Program-made: the position numbers and the translations under genes
NCBI GenBank assembly: GCA_023213395.1
Contig: CM041465.1
Coordinates: 110,677,741 to 110,741,740 of the forward strand
DNA from: Cycas panzhihuaensis
Lineage: Eukaryota > Cycadophyta
DNA length: 64,000 nt
Direction: 5' to 3'
Notes under the pieces: generated by a model
What the model was told of the DNA's origin: nothing
What the model saw: the letters and a program-made list of their open reading frames with translations, nothing else
Database searches by the model: none
Shown here: positions 24,801-37,135 of the stretch, piece by piece
Position numbering within the stretch: the stretch's first letter is position 1
How the letters are laid out: each line of letters begins with the position of its first letter

Positions 24801-27800
24801 TTTAGGGAAGTACTTTGCTATCGAAGCTCCTCCAACTCACCCAGAAGTAAAGGACATGGATTTGGTTGAAATTATCCCTTTGTCATTAGATTTCCTATCC
24901 ATTCCTATCCCATTAGATTTGATTGATCCCCTTTTAGTTCCTTATTCTTCTATTTTAGAGGAAGAAATGGCTTCTTGTTTTATCATACCTTATCAAAGAC
25001 CATCCTGAAGTGACTTTATTGATACAAATCCTATTCACAGTTATTTCTCATAGGTTTTGTGTTTGCCCTCAGGGGTAAACTTAGTGGTTCCTTCTTTGAC
25101 CACTCACCTAGTAACTATTTTCTTAACTACTATTGCATATAACTCGTGTTGTTACTTCCCCATCATTCTCTCATTCCCTTTCTTTAAGACATGGTTAAAT
25201 AGATATGAGAAGAAGATATTGCTACATCAACACCTATATTTAATATCAGATGATAAAGATACTAGTTTATTTGATACATGTTAAGCTAGATTTGGAACCT
25301 CCACTATAGCATGGGAAGTTAATTCCATTTCTACTCTCTCCTTACTTCTCATCCTCATGTGGACCCTCTCATATCTTCACTTGTATTGATATCACCATCC
25401 CACCTTGATTATGGCATGTATAATCAAGAGTTTATTTAAGCTTTTTCTTCAATTTGGGAGTTCATAGATAAGCCTATCCCCTTTTCTCAAGTTATATCAA
25501 TTATAAAATTTGTGTCCATTTAGAACTCTTTGGTTGATCCTCTTCCATCTTATGTTTCTTAATCTAAGAACCTTAACCTTGTCAACCTCTTTTACCTTGA
25601 GCATTTTAAGAATGATAAAGTGATCATTGAGCATTTAGTAGGTTCATCTCTTAGTTTTCCTCATGGATATCATAAGTTGGAGTTTTCTAAAATCATAATT
25701 AATCATTCTCAACCTTGGGAGTTTATCTCTTCATTTAAACTTGCTCCTCCTCACTTTGAGGAAGGGAACACAATGCTTATAGAACATACCATTGACCTAG
25801 ATTTAGAAATAGAGGATACCCATAGAATTATCAAGCTGGCAGCTAGTTGTACTCCCTAAGAGATTGCTTAGTTTAAGGATCTCTTCTATGAGTTCCACTC
25901 AATTTTTGCATGGGACTATAAAGATATGCAAAGACTTAACTCCCAAATAATTAAACATAATATTATTGTTACTCTTAGCACAAAACCTAAATGAAAAAAG
26001 TAACGTCCTATCCATCCATATCTCTCTCTTATCATCAAGTAAGAAGTGGATAATTTATTAGTAGCTGGATTCATTGAGAGCATCAACTACTCCCAATGGG
26101 TCTCTAACATAGTTCCTGTAGTAAAGAAGAATGATACAATTTAGATCTACATCAACTTTTGTGATATTAATGATTTGTGTCCCAAAGACAATTTCCTTCA
26201 TCCCTTCCTTTATCAAATTTGGGACTAGACAACTGGTTATAAGGTAATGTCTCTAATAGATAAAATTTCAAGATACGATCAAATCTCTATTACACCTCAT
26301 GACCACCATAGGACTACTTTTACCACTCCGTGGGGTACCTTTATTTTCAAAGTCATGCCCTTTGGATTAAAGAATGCTAGTGCAACATATCAAAAGGCTA
26401 TGATTCATATCTTCCATGACTTGATTGGCAATATTATTGTCATTTACTTAAATGATATGCTCACCCTTTTATGTAAAATATTTGATCATTTGCATGATCT
26501 TAGAATCATTATTGAAAGGTGTAAAATGTATCACTTGTGTTTAAACCCTTCTAAGTGTGTTTTTGTCATTACATTAGGAAAGATATTGGGAAACATTATT
26601 TCCCAAGATGGGATTAGAATTGATCCTAAGAAGATTGAGGCTATTGTTCAAATGGCTCCTCCTAAGACTTAAAAATAGATTAAATATTTTTTAAGTAGGC
26701 TTTGTTTTATAAGATGTTTCATTATTAGCTTTGCCTTGGATGCTAAGCCCATCACTAATCTTTTGAAGAAAGATGTTGAATTGTAATGGACTCCTCAAGT
26801 TTAAGAGTCCTTTGATAGGCTAAAGCAAGCATTGGTTTATGCTCCAGTTCTTTCTCTACCAAAGTTTGATAAGCCATTCATCTTATACACTTTAGCTACT
26901 GAGGAGTCGCTAGTAGGTATGTTGGCACAAGAAGATGATTTTGGTAAAGAGAAGGCTATATATTTCATTAGTAGGATCCTTGTGGAAGCTAAGCTTCAAT
27001 ATCCTTTTCTTGAGAAAGAATTTCTTGCCTTAGTTTTTTCTACTCAGAAGCTTCACTAATACCTCCTTAGGAATAAGGTCCAAATTATTATCCAATCTGA
27101 ATGCATAAGGTATTTACTTACTAAGTCTAATCTTATTGGTTGATTAGGTAAGTTGTCCTTATTACTTCAAGAATTTGACATATAAGTGATCAATAGAAAG
27201 TCTAAGAAAGGCATGATCATTCTAGAGATCATGGATTCGACCCCTCTTCCAAATCATACTTGCCAACCTATTAACAATTCCCTCCCTGATAAACATATCT
27301 TCCATATATAGGACATCCCTTCTGCTAATCTATGATTTGGGGAGATTAGGTTATATCTTCATAAACAATATTTTCCTTCTCTTGCTACTTCAAAGAAGAG
27401 AAGATGAATTCATGCTACTGCTAGACAATACCTTTTGTTGGATGATACCCTATACAAGCATTCTTTTAATGGAGTTCTACTCAGGTGCCTTTTATCTAAT
27501 GAATCTTTAGTCACTTTAATAGAGTCTAATGAAGATATATATGGTGGACATTTCGGTGGTTGATTGATGGCCTGATGCATTCTTCATATGGGTTATTACT
27601 GGCCCACCCTATTTAAGGATGCCCACTCATATGTCCAAAGATGCTAGAAATGCCGGTCCCACGCAACCTGAATTCATCAACCTGCACAAGAAATGAAATC
27701 CATAGTTTCACCTTGGCCTTTTTCCCAATGGGGTCTTGACCTCATTAAACAAATATTTCCAACATCATCAAATGGGCATAAATTCATTCTAACCGTGACT

Positions 27801-28577
27801 AAATACTTTACGAAGTGGAGTGAAGCTATCCCATTAGTCTCTACTACTAGAAAGATCATGGCTACTTTTATATTTTAGCATATAATTTGTAGATTTGGGA
27901 TACGGGATGTTATCATTACTGATAATAGAACTTTATTTTGTAATCCCCATGTTAGTGAACTATGTAGAAAGTTTCATATTACCCATAAAATATCTACCCC
28001 ATATCATCCTTAAGTCAATGACTAGGTGGAAGCATTTAATAAGATCTTAATGAAGATTTTGGCTAAGACTATTGTTTCTTCTCATGGGGATTAACACTTT
28101 CAGTTGTTTCTGGCATTATGGGCCTACATGACTACCATTAGAAATGCTATGAATATGATGCCATTCTCCTTTATTTATGGTCTCAAAGTTGTTTTTCCAT
28201 TAGAGGTTGAAATTCCCTCTCTATGCATCTTATTGAAGGAATTTACTGATGAGCTGTTCCAAAGTGAAGTTCACCTTTTAGAGTTGGAGAAGCTAAATGA
28301 GACTCATTTCCAAGCCTTACAAAATAATGTCACATATAAATCTAGGGTTCAAGTTACACATGATAGGTATCTTAGGCCTAGAAAGTTTAATACAGGTGAT
28401 AAAGTTTTGAAATTGGAATATTTACACAATAGGCAACATAAGTTTTCTCTTAAATGGACAAGATCTTTCTTAGTAATTGGGGATTTAACTAATGGAGCCT
28501 ATTGGATTTCGACATTGTAAGGACTAGAGTTTAAGAGACGTATTAATTCTTAATATTTGAGAAGATTTTATGCCTAG
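21816..28577 (+). pseudogene. Gag-protease-RT-RNase H-integrase polyprotein of element 2 (about 2,250 codons readable)
   Basis: One frame is readable from about 21816 (first ATG in frame 22059) to the stop at 28575. The Gag N-terminus is Pro/Ser-rich; the Retrotrans_gag domain is at 22980-23470. Protease is at 24396-24660 (IIDEGSYVNVIP, then YNILLGRPW). RT is at about 25990-26680; its second catalytic block reads YLND, so the first Asp of YxDD is lost. RNase H is at about 26830-27250. Integrase is at about 27420-28577, with Asp (GLDLI), Asp (ITDNRT) and Glu (VEAFNK) all present, while one His of the zinc finger is Asn (ESNEDIYGG). Only the protease-RT linker (about 24790-25450) shifts frame, and it shifts back. 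Breaks are mainly in-frame stops at usual Gln or Arg sites. Confidence 0.92.
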
Positions 28578-29843
28578 TAGCATGCATGTGACTACCTTTA
28601 CAGTGAGGATAAACTATAGCTCTGAAACTAGTACCTTTACCTAATGAGCTAAAACTATGGTTAAAGCTAGTATTCCTTCTAATTTGACCTTCATAATGAG
28701 GATAAACTACAACTTTAAAGACTTATACTTTTGCCTAATGGGCTTAAACTATAGGAAAACCCTTCTTTTTAAAGATCAGTGTCTTCAAAACTTATATCCT
28801 TACCTAAGGAGCTAAAACTATGGGCAAATCTTCTCTACTTTCTCATGTTTTCTTTGTTTTATAAAACAATGTAGTGTTTTTATGATAGATCCATCCCATA
28901 ATCATATAAGTCATGTGTTTTTTTTAGCACCCATATTGATTGTGAGTTTACCATCATTTGGATCACCTTCTCCTTTGAGTTTTATACTCAAAAGAGAACC
29001 TATACCCCTAACTTTATTGTACTTTCATCTCAGAAAGAGAAAATGCCTTTGTCAACTTTTGATATTCGCTCATTCACTTAGAGTTTGCTTTTATTTATTA
29101 GCTTGTTACCTTATTGATTTAGACCTTACTTTTACTCGCTAGTCAGTTACACTTGGGATTTCCTTTTTGGTTGTATATCACCAATTTTTTATTGTTTTTA
29201 TCCTTGGTTCTCTTTATTATTCCTTCATAATAGTTACTCATTTTGATACCTTCCCTTTACGCTTATAGACACTATGATTTTGATTTCCTTTTTTCTTTTT
29301 GTGGTTCATTCATTAAGGAGATTGGCCCCTTTGCCCTTTCAGATTCTGTTAAAAAGGAAAATTTCTTGTTGTATTGAGTAGAAGAGTTTGGTAAGTGGAT
29401 AATTATGATCCTATTCCTATGAAAGGTAGAAAATGAAGTAAATAAAATCCAAAGAAAGAAAGAAAGAGAAAAGTGAACCTAAAAGAGGAAAAAATAGAAG
29501 AAAAGAAAGTTAGAAGAAAGTAAAGAGTAAGTTTATTATTTTCATCCTCTTGTAATCTAAGGTAAGTCACGTGACGACTTCGTCCCCACCTATCTATCTA
29601 TAGGTTGGGTTCATTTGGATGAGTCATTCAATATTTTTGGATCTAGCTGCTTGGGTCCACCATGGCCTCAATTATGATTGAATCCTACTTGATAGTTTGA
29701 CCATAATCATCTTACTTAGGTTCCATCTTCTTTCTTCATCGTAGTCAGAGATCTACTTATACCACCATCTCCTTACTGATTGATTCCTTCACCTTCCTGC
29801 ATTGATCATACAGTCTCTAAGTTTAGATCCTCTCATTCCCATA
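28578..29843 (+). other. Spacer between integrase and second RNase H of element 2
   Basis: No domain is visible. Five copies of words like TAATGAGCTAAAACTATGG lie at 28609-28815, and a purine tract with GAAAGAAAGAAAG lies at 29424-29530. The spacer is collinear with 6691-7744. Confidence 0.6.
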
Positions 29844-30262
29844 GTATTGAGTATCTTCACTGATGGCGATAGTAGAGGAAACCCAGGACCATCTACTTCT
29901 GCTTGGGTGGTTTATGACTAATTAGGAAATCCCCTCTTTTCAATAGATTTCTTTATACTTAGGGCAACCAATAATGAAGATGAATACCTTGCAATTATAG
30001 GATCCTTGTTAGATGTCTCTCACTTTTACCTTGGACCTATTACTTTATATATTGATTATCATGTTCTAGTTTACTAGTTGGTTGGGATGTACAAGGTCCA
30101 TTCTCCATGACTCCTTCTTTTGCATCATCAAGCCTTGTTATTGTTGTCCATATTTACCTCAGTAATAGTTTAGTACATATCACATTCTTTTAATTTCAAA
30201 GATGACACTCTTGTTTCCTTAATCCTTGATGATCATATTGATTGATTCACTTTCTTCAGCTG
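29844..30262 (+). pseudogene. Second (archaeal-like) RNase H of element 2
   Basis: The reading begins VLSIFTDGDSRGNPGPS and continues with RATNNEDEYLAI and ITLYIDYHVLV. These are the three acidic blocks of the extra RNase H of plant Tat-lineage elements, here with the Asp, Glu and Asp retained. Several stops interrupt it. It lies about 1.27 kb after the integrase stop and is in the same frame as gag-pol, with stops between, so it was either a separate frame or a readthrough part. Placement after integrase is shared by all copies here where integrase is still present. Confidence 0.82.
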
Positions 30263-31200
30263 GGGGTACCCCACTCTAGAATGAGTATAAACTACCACTC
30301 TATGGTGAGTATAAACTATAAGTTTGGTAAGACTATAGGTTTGGATAGTTGTAATATTATGGTGATAGGTATGAGACTAAAGTAAGATATATAAAAGGGC
30401 TAGACCCACGTGGGAATCTTGGGCCATGGAGGATCTTGATAGGGGGCAAGTTCCTTAAAGGTTCTTCCCCTTAGAAGAAGCCAATGAAGAATCTAACATA
30501 CTTGGGTAGTTAGTCATTTGGTAAGTGAATTTAGTTTTTTTTGCTAAATCGCCTACTTCCTTTATGATATATTATATGACTATGGGATTATCCTACATTT
30601 ACATAATTTGTTAGGAATACAATATGAGCTATATGAGTTTTCTTTTAGGAGATTTATATTACTCCATATTTTGATTTTATAAATTTATTACCATTTGTGT
30701 TCTAGATGATTTTAAGTTTATAAAAATAGAATAAGCAAACCTTTAACCTACCCCATTTTAATCTTTTGCTTATCTCCTAGTTTTTGTTCCTCCCCTAACC
30801 TTGTCTTTCCTAAACCATACTACTTTGGAATGAGTATAAACTACCATGTATATAGTATGATAAAAATTGAAGAAAAAGTATATAACCATAAAAGAATAAA
30901 AAAAGTAAAAATGATAAAAATTATTTCATATTTCCTTGGACAAGTCATACTAATGAATATATCCTATGATCAAATATAAATTAGAATAAGGGGGATGAAG
31001 GTTTAAAGACAAGTAATCACACACAAGTTTTAAGAGAAAGAAGCTTAATATATACATGATGTCAAAAATATAGTAAATATATCACCTAAGTGACCCATCA
31101 TACATAAGCCATGATACACAACATATGATACATGATATATACAACTTGAGGGTCATAAAATATCTCATATCATCCTTTTGCCTCCTACATGATATATGAT
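30263..31200. other. Spacer after the second RNase H of element 2
   Basis: No gene. It contains GAATGAGTATAAACTACCA at about 30277 and 30825, as in element 1, and an AT-rich stretch with GATACATGATATATAC-like words near 31080-31150. Confidence 0.5.
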
Positions 31201-31239
31201 ACACTCATTTATGTGATCCTTGATGAGATCCCTAAGGAA

Positions 31240-32978
31240 TGTCTAGATCTACCCTCGGTCTCCTACTAGAAGTCTTCCTATGAGAAGACTCTCCTCTAGG
31301 TGGGAGATGGTGTTACTCCTGCTACATCGTACCACTAGCTGATGGCATATACCTAGGCCTTACCTGAGCTAGTGTCATCCTATATGGGTATGTCCTCTCC
31401 TCTTCATCTGGCCTCAGCTCCATCTCTCACCTCTGTATCTCTATTTGCATATCTATGTATAGGTCCTAAGCTCTTAAAGCATGATGATAATAGTCTATTT
31501 AGTGTCCAAGTAATCTACAATCCACCACATTCCAAGAAGGCATCTCATCTAACGCTGGAACATAGGGAAGATTACCTCCAAGGTCCTCTATACCTCTCTT
31601 AAAGAAACCATCTCATCACTTATCCAATGGAAACATATCACATATAGTTAGTTCCTTAGAGAAGAAAACAAATATTAAAAAGTAAAAAGAATGTAATATG
31701 ATGCGAGAAATTATCAATTAAATTATGTACCTAGAGATCTATCTCTTGTTGGCTCTCTACCTACTACCTTACTAGATGGTGGTGCCTCTCCTCCTTATGG
31801 CTCTTAGTGAGCCTCTTGCATAACTCCTCTGTCACCAACTATAACCCCTCCATCCCTACCCTACTCATCTATATATCCTACCTCTATACTCTAAATGGAG
31901 CCCCCTTTCCTCTCTGCAGGTGCCTCACCTCTCTATCTAAGCACCTGTTAACTACTACCTGGTCTACCACTGGAGGAGGCACCTCCTCTACCTCCTTGCC
32001 CTACCTCCTCTCCTCTATTAGTACCTTTGCCACTATAAGCCCCTCCGTCGCATCCTCCTCCTCTCCTTTCCCCTACTGCTAGAGCCTCCTCTACTTCTTA
32101 TCTCTCTGTAGCATCCATCTCATCATCACTCCACATTGGAAGACTAGCATATGCATCATTGATGAGTTGCCTCCTCATCATCCTACTTACTACGAGATTA
32201 TGAGTCGTTCTCTTAATAATCACTAGTCTATTATGGATTCTTGATCTCATATGACACTTGTTCATGCTTGGATCCATCAATGTCAGTGCCCCTGGCTCTC
32301 CTCCTAGCTAGATCAAGGGAATATGGTCGTAAAACTAATACATCAAGATTAAACAATATGAGAAGCCACCTCTTCCTATCCTTCAGATCCTAGATAATTG
32401 GCGACTAATGTTATCTACTATGTAATGTCCTCAATTAATTTAGATCCCCTACTTGCATCACTGTTCAATCCCTATCCACTGAATTGAGATCCCTATAAAG
32501 TTTTATGTCTTGGCAATTTGGTATGTGATGATGATAATAATAATCCTCCTCACCACTAGAACTCCATTTACCACCTTGATTACCTTGATCGAGATGCCAT
32601 GATGATCAATCTGATTAATAAATCCTATCAAATAGGTTTTGCATACTATCTGTGACTCATTCATCACTCTAATTAGGCATACCCTCTCTCTATGCCAACT
32701 CATGCCTAAGATCCTCCCTACATCCCTTAGAGTAATCTCCAAGTCTCTGATATAACTAACTCTAAATACACGTCACCTTGATATCCAACAAGTCATAAAA
32801 TCATATAGCACCTTGTGCTCCATGACTAACTAGGTAGAAGTACTTGCCCTCACCAGGCCACGTGCTCATAAGATCCCCCATCCAACCTCATCAAGCTAAC
32901 TCACAAACTCTCCAATAGTGACTCCCTTGCTTTTGCGAGTATCAACTCTCTCCAAGGCCTACATTTCAGTAACCATGA
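31240..32978 (-). pseudogene. Antisense plant mobile domain (PMD)-like frame of element 2
   Basis: Read on the minus strand from an ATG at about 32976 (MVTEM). A TCWISR block near 32800 and LEITLRDVGRILGMSWHRER (about 32745-32685) match the PMD core with its TLxDVxxILG signature; MNESQIVCKTYLIGFINQID follows. The C-terminal part (32280-31760) has a basic patch, then MWSDDEMDATER, then a Gly-rich tail. In-frame stops occur about every 20-80 codons. The frame runs opposite to gag-pol, between the second RNase H and the 3' LTR. PMD proteins of plants (MAIN, MAIL1) act in silencing and genome stability; the role of the transposon copies is not known. Assignment rests on the core motif only. Confidence 0.68.
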
Positions 32979-33029
32979 TTTGTTAGCATTAGTTTTGAAT
33001 CAAAGACTTCATGTAATTAAGCAAACATT

Positions 33030-33290
33030 TTGAAATTTCAAAAATATGATTGATAAATAAAAAAACATAGCTTCACTATGAAAAACATAGTTTCATTGTG
33101 AAAAATATGATTTCACTATGAAAAACATAATTTCGCAGTGAAAACTGTGACTTCCTCCAATGGCCAAGATATTGAAGTCACATTTTTCATCGGTTTATTA
33201 TATTTTTCATTATAAAATCATGTTTTTAATATAGTGCTTACACTTTCTGCACTATATTATGGCATTTTTCACCATGCATTCGAAAAAAAA
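33030..33290. repeat. Short tandem and inverted repeats upstream of the antisense frame
   Basis: About five copies of a 20-22 bp unit like CACTATGAAAAACATAGTTT lie at 33050-33145, then inverted words (TCACATTTTTCAT, TATATTTTTCATTAT). The same words occur in the LTRs near 19735-19850 and 35185-35290. Confidence 0.75.
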
Positions 33291-33473
33291 AAAAACTGCT
33301 TCACTCACTGAGTACCTTGCTCACTGCTCCATTATCCTTTGTCTCATGCTATGGAGCTCACTTCCCAACTAATAGAGCTTAAAATCCCACTCAAATTAAG
33401 GAAAATCACCTTAGGAACTCTCCTTTTTCCTTCTTCGTCCTTGTGAAAATGACTTGATTTTCTTATCAATTTT

Positions 33474-33485
33474 CCTATATATAGG
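33474..33485 (-). promoter_or_regulatory. Candidate TATA box for the antisense frame
   Basis: CCTATATATAGG is a perfect 12-bp palindrome, about 500 bp upstream of the antisense ATG. It could serve as the TATA box of a separate antisense promoter. Being palindromic it does not itself show direction. Confidence 0.4.
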
Positions 33486-33739
33486 GGGCCCTTTTTGGCC
33501 CTTTTGGCCCTTTTTGCCTATGAAATCCTTTAAGTTAACCATTGAATCTACTAAAATAAAGTATGCCTTAATTCAATCATAATCATCTCCAAATTTATGT
33601 TGAAATATCATAAGCATATTCTTTTCACTTAGATAAAGTTCATGATATTAAAGGATTATTTGAGCTCTTCCTTTATTCTCTTGTTGAGATTTAAATGATT
33701 GTTTTATCCTATTTTATTTAGTAATATATTTATCTCCAA

Positions 33740-34180
33740 CTGAATAATAAACTCTAAGCTTTCATCCACTTGTTAATGAGTATAAACTATGACAAGACAT
33801 CGCTCCAAATTTTCTTTCACTTATTAATGAGCTAAAGTTATGATAGGATTCTCATTATGAGGTCCCCTTACCTATTAATGAGCCTAAACTATGATAGGGA
33901 TCCCTCTAAATTTGATTATTAATGAGGTTAAAAGATGATAATCATCCTCTAAAAGCCCTCACCCCATTAACAAGGCTAAACTATGATGGGTTTGCTCTGA
34001 AATATCACCTATTACTGAGCTTAAACTATGACAGTCTGTCCTCTTTGCTCTTACACAAAGAGATTTTGCTCCGAAAAGTCACCTGTTAATGAGCTTAAAC
34101 TATGATAGTCCATCCTTTTTGCTCTGGAAAAAAGACTTCCCTCTAATGCATGGTCAATGAGAGGTAAACTATGACAAGAT
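33740..34180 (+). repeat. Degenerate tandem repeats in the 3' UTR of element 2 (array 1)
   Basis: Eight copies of a word like TTAATGAGCTTAAACTATGA, spaced about 45-60 bp, separated by variable text. The same array with about six copies lies at 11540-11830. Confidence 0.85.
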
Positions 34181-34317
34181 GTATAATAGAGGCTCATCCA
34201 ATTTATGGTCATTTAGTGATGAAGTCCCATCTAGTTTATAGGCAGTAGATAGTGTTTATTTGAAGTTGAAAGTCCCATCTAATTTGTGGGCATTAGTTGA
34301 ATTTTAAATAAAAAAAA

Positions 34318-34535
34318 GAACCTAGTCCTTTTACATGAGAAAATAAATGTATTTCCATTTTTAAGATAGACACCTAAATATTTTGGGTAATTTAACAAAT
34401 ACCCAGTCCTTTTGGGTAACCTGATTGACACCCAGTCCTTTTGGTTTGATTATTAAAGATGATAGATGCCCAGTCCTTTTTGGCAAGAGATGTAAATGAT
34501 ACTTCTTTTAGTTAGGATTACTCAGTCCCTTTGAG
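34318..34535 (+). repeat. Degenerate tandem repeats in the 3' UTR of element 2 (array 2)
   Basis: Five copies of CCCAGTCCTTTTGGGTAAC-like words. Element 1 has three at 11890-12020. Both arrays sit just before the polypurine tract. Confidence 0.85.
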
Positions 34536-34718
34536 TAACTCTAGTAGCAAAAACTTTCCATAATTAAGTTGCAACGTAGATTTTATTCTACCATGGAAGA
34601 ATATTGTCCCATTATCCATACATTTCATTAGTTACTATCACTTTCACTAAAGTAACCAATACCCATGTCATTGCCACGTCTCACCATCCTATGTCTTTCT
34701 TCATAGTAGGAGCCTTAG

Positions 34719-34734
34719 GTGCCAAGGGGGTAAA
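34719..34734 (+). other. Polypurine tract of element 2
   Basis: GTGCCAAGGGGGTAAA directly precedes the 3' LTR start TGTTTTAC. Type II elements have the related TGCCAAGGGGGCAG in the same role. Confidence 0.82.
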
Positions 34735-37130
34735 TGTTTTACTAAAACTTGGTCTCCATAGTTGTATTTAGATTATGTTGTTAAACTAATACTTGTTTAT
34801 AGTTTTATCGATGATGTTTGATGTATGTTTATTCTACTTGATGGATTAGGACTTGTTTTATTGAAATGATGTGTGATTATTGACTAATAAATGTAATGAA
34901 TGATGATATGTCTTATATTCCTATTATTTTGATGATGACATAAATTATGGCAATAAGTTTTCTTTATGATCAACTTAACCTCATACTTCTTTCAAAGCTT
35001 GTTATTTTTGCTTTATTTTTTGAGATTTCACCCACGTTTTCGTCATTTATCACTTTTTGGGCTTGTACTTAATATAATTCACCTCATTCTAGGCTTGTTT
35101 ACCCTTTGATGAACTCATTTTATTATTGAATATTCATTAAATATTTATTTTTTATCATTTTTTAATCAAACTTTTACTTTATTAAAATCACAATTTTCAC
35201 CTTACCAAAAATGTGACCGGTTATACTTTTAGAATAAAATTACATTTTTTGGTAGGTAAAAAATATAACCAATTATATTTTTCACTGTAATGTAATAGAA
35301 AATTAGGATAGCACACCAAAATTCTATATGCTTCCACCTAGATTTGATGGGATTTAGTCCTTTCGATACCCAAAAGTATTAAGAGAGTCATTGTTGAGAT
35401 AAAGGGAAAGGAGAGAAGAGATTCTTACTCTAGCGTCATGAGATTTTGTGAATTGTTTTGAGAATTCCTGAGGACTACTACTATGGCTTTGAAGACTTGA
35501 CTTTTTTAAGTCTATTAGGTGAAATCTCAAAGAAATTTTGTTGTTGTGTCACTGTTACTTGATTTATGATGGTCTAAGCTTCCATCTTCTTAGATCTTCA
35601 TTAATTTTTACTTCAAACTTCTCTTGATTTAGTAAGATCTTTTCTATTGGGTTTTAAATTTATTTCATGATATTTTGAAGGTAATTTTAGTTTAGAATTA
35701 TTTCTTTTCATTGGTTAATTTCTATCATACTTTTATTTAGACTTTTATTACTAAAATATATACTGAGAGGTCCACCCTTTATGGGGTTCCTTAAGGATAG
35801 ACTAGGGTGGGGCATGGTCATCTCTCCACCATACATCTAGCTACTCCTTCCCACTCTCTCATAGCAGGCTATAGTTTAGTTGGATTGCCATTCTTGTTTG
35901 GAATGATTTGGCTCTAGTTTGGCCTCTTTGGATTATTGATGATTCCTTCTTTACTCTTGTTTTGAAGGAAAGTATGTGGGGAAGTTAGTCAAGTAAAAAA
36001 AAAATCCATTCTAAGGCACTCTTTATAATAGGAAAGGAATACTTGTCTTACATCTATCATTGCATGCACTTTTATTTTCAAGTTAGTCCTTATATCTTAA
36101 AAATGAAAAGTTAATGGTGTTATTTAAATAAAAGATCTCTGATTTTTTAGTTGTAAATTAGGTTCAAGGATTCCTTTTGGAGCTCTCACTACTCCAATCA
36201 TGATAGAACCTTTGGTTGGTCTTACATGAATGATTATTTTTCAGATTTATGACTTATCAATCATCTCTTAGGTCTAAAAATTATTAGAAAATAGTAGTAG
36301 TTTCCTATAATAATCTCTCCTTTCTATGTATTATTTCATCACTTTTAAGGGAATTAGTTGCATGCATCAAAGTTAGATCATACTAGCTAGTCTTGCATGT
36401 AGATTAATCTCTTTTGAAAAGAAGTTATTATAAAGATTGTGTGGTTATTTTCAGATTTTGAATGGTATCATCTATCTTGAAGTAAAGTATGTATGTAGCA
36501 AATTTATTTCATAGTTGCATTTGCATCTTTTATTTTTGAAAGAAAAAAAAGACTTACATGTATAATTTCTAGTTTATTTACTTTTTGCTTTCATAAAACA
36601 AGAAGAAAAAAAAAACAAGACAAAAAGAAGATTGATGTGAGTTTGATCTTATGGTTTCTTTGATTGTATTGTCTTACTCTCTTGGCTTTGTATCCTTGCA
36701 ATCACATCAACACCTAGAAACCTAAACAAGACCAGCTATTATTTCCATTAGCTTACCCTCTCCCACATCTTAGTAAAACTCAAAAAGTTAAACTGATTAT
36801 AAGAGAGGAGTCCATAGGAAAGACATTGAAGATATTGTAAGTATGGCTTTGAACTTATAACTCCTTTGTCAAACCATATAGGTCAGTAGATTCTGTCACC
36901 ATATTTCACATCCATACCTTTTATTGTACCCACTCTGGATAAGGTAGATGGCACTACTAGATAAAGACTCCTTAGGAGTTAGGCAAAGATGGTCCTTTAG
37001 GTCTTTTTTTGAGCTTTGTATTAGATCTTCCCTAAGCCTTAGACCATTTTTTTAGTAGTCTTACTGAGGATCCAACCTGAGACCCCCCTTGAAGACCATC
37101 ATCTATCTAGGGACAGACCTTGAACCACCA
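34735..37130 (+). repeat. 3' LTR of element 2
   Basis: It pairs with 19281-21675 (2396 against 2395 bp) and has intact TG and CA termini. The two LTRs show frequent substitutions and small indels, so the insertion is old. Confidence 0.92.
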
Positions 37131-37135
37131 ATTCC
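37131..37135. other. Right target-site duplication of element 2
   Basis: ATTCC against ATGCC on the left. Confidence 0.75.

Larger units (their letters stand above)
19281..37130 (+). mobile_element. Type I Tat-like Ty3/gypsy element 2, both LTRs present (17.85 kb)
   Basis: Two LTRs of 2395 and 2396 bp bound an internal region. The internal region holds one long gag-protease-RT-RNase H-integrase frame, a second RNase H, an antisense PMD frame, short inverted repeats, tandem repeats and a polypurine tract. It is inserted in a copia integrase and flanked by a 5-bp duplication with one mismatch. The LTRs differ at many sites and the coding region has many stops, so it is an old, inactive copy. 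It is the best template in the window for the type I family. Confidence 0.93.

Noticed and set aside
33030-33150. CRISPR-like array of 20-22 bp repeats
   Set aside because: The units are directly adjacent, AT-rich and degenerate without spacers, in plant retrotransposon context.
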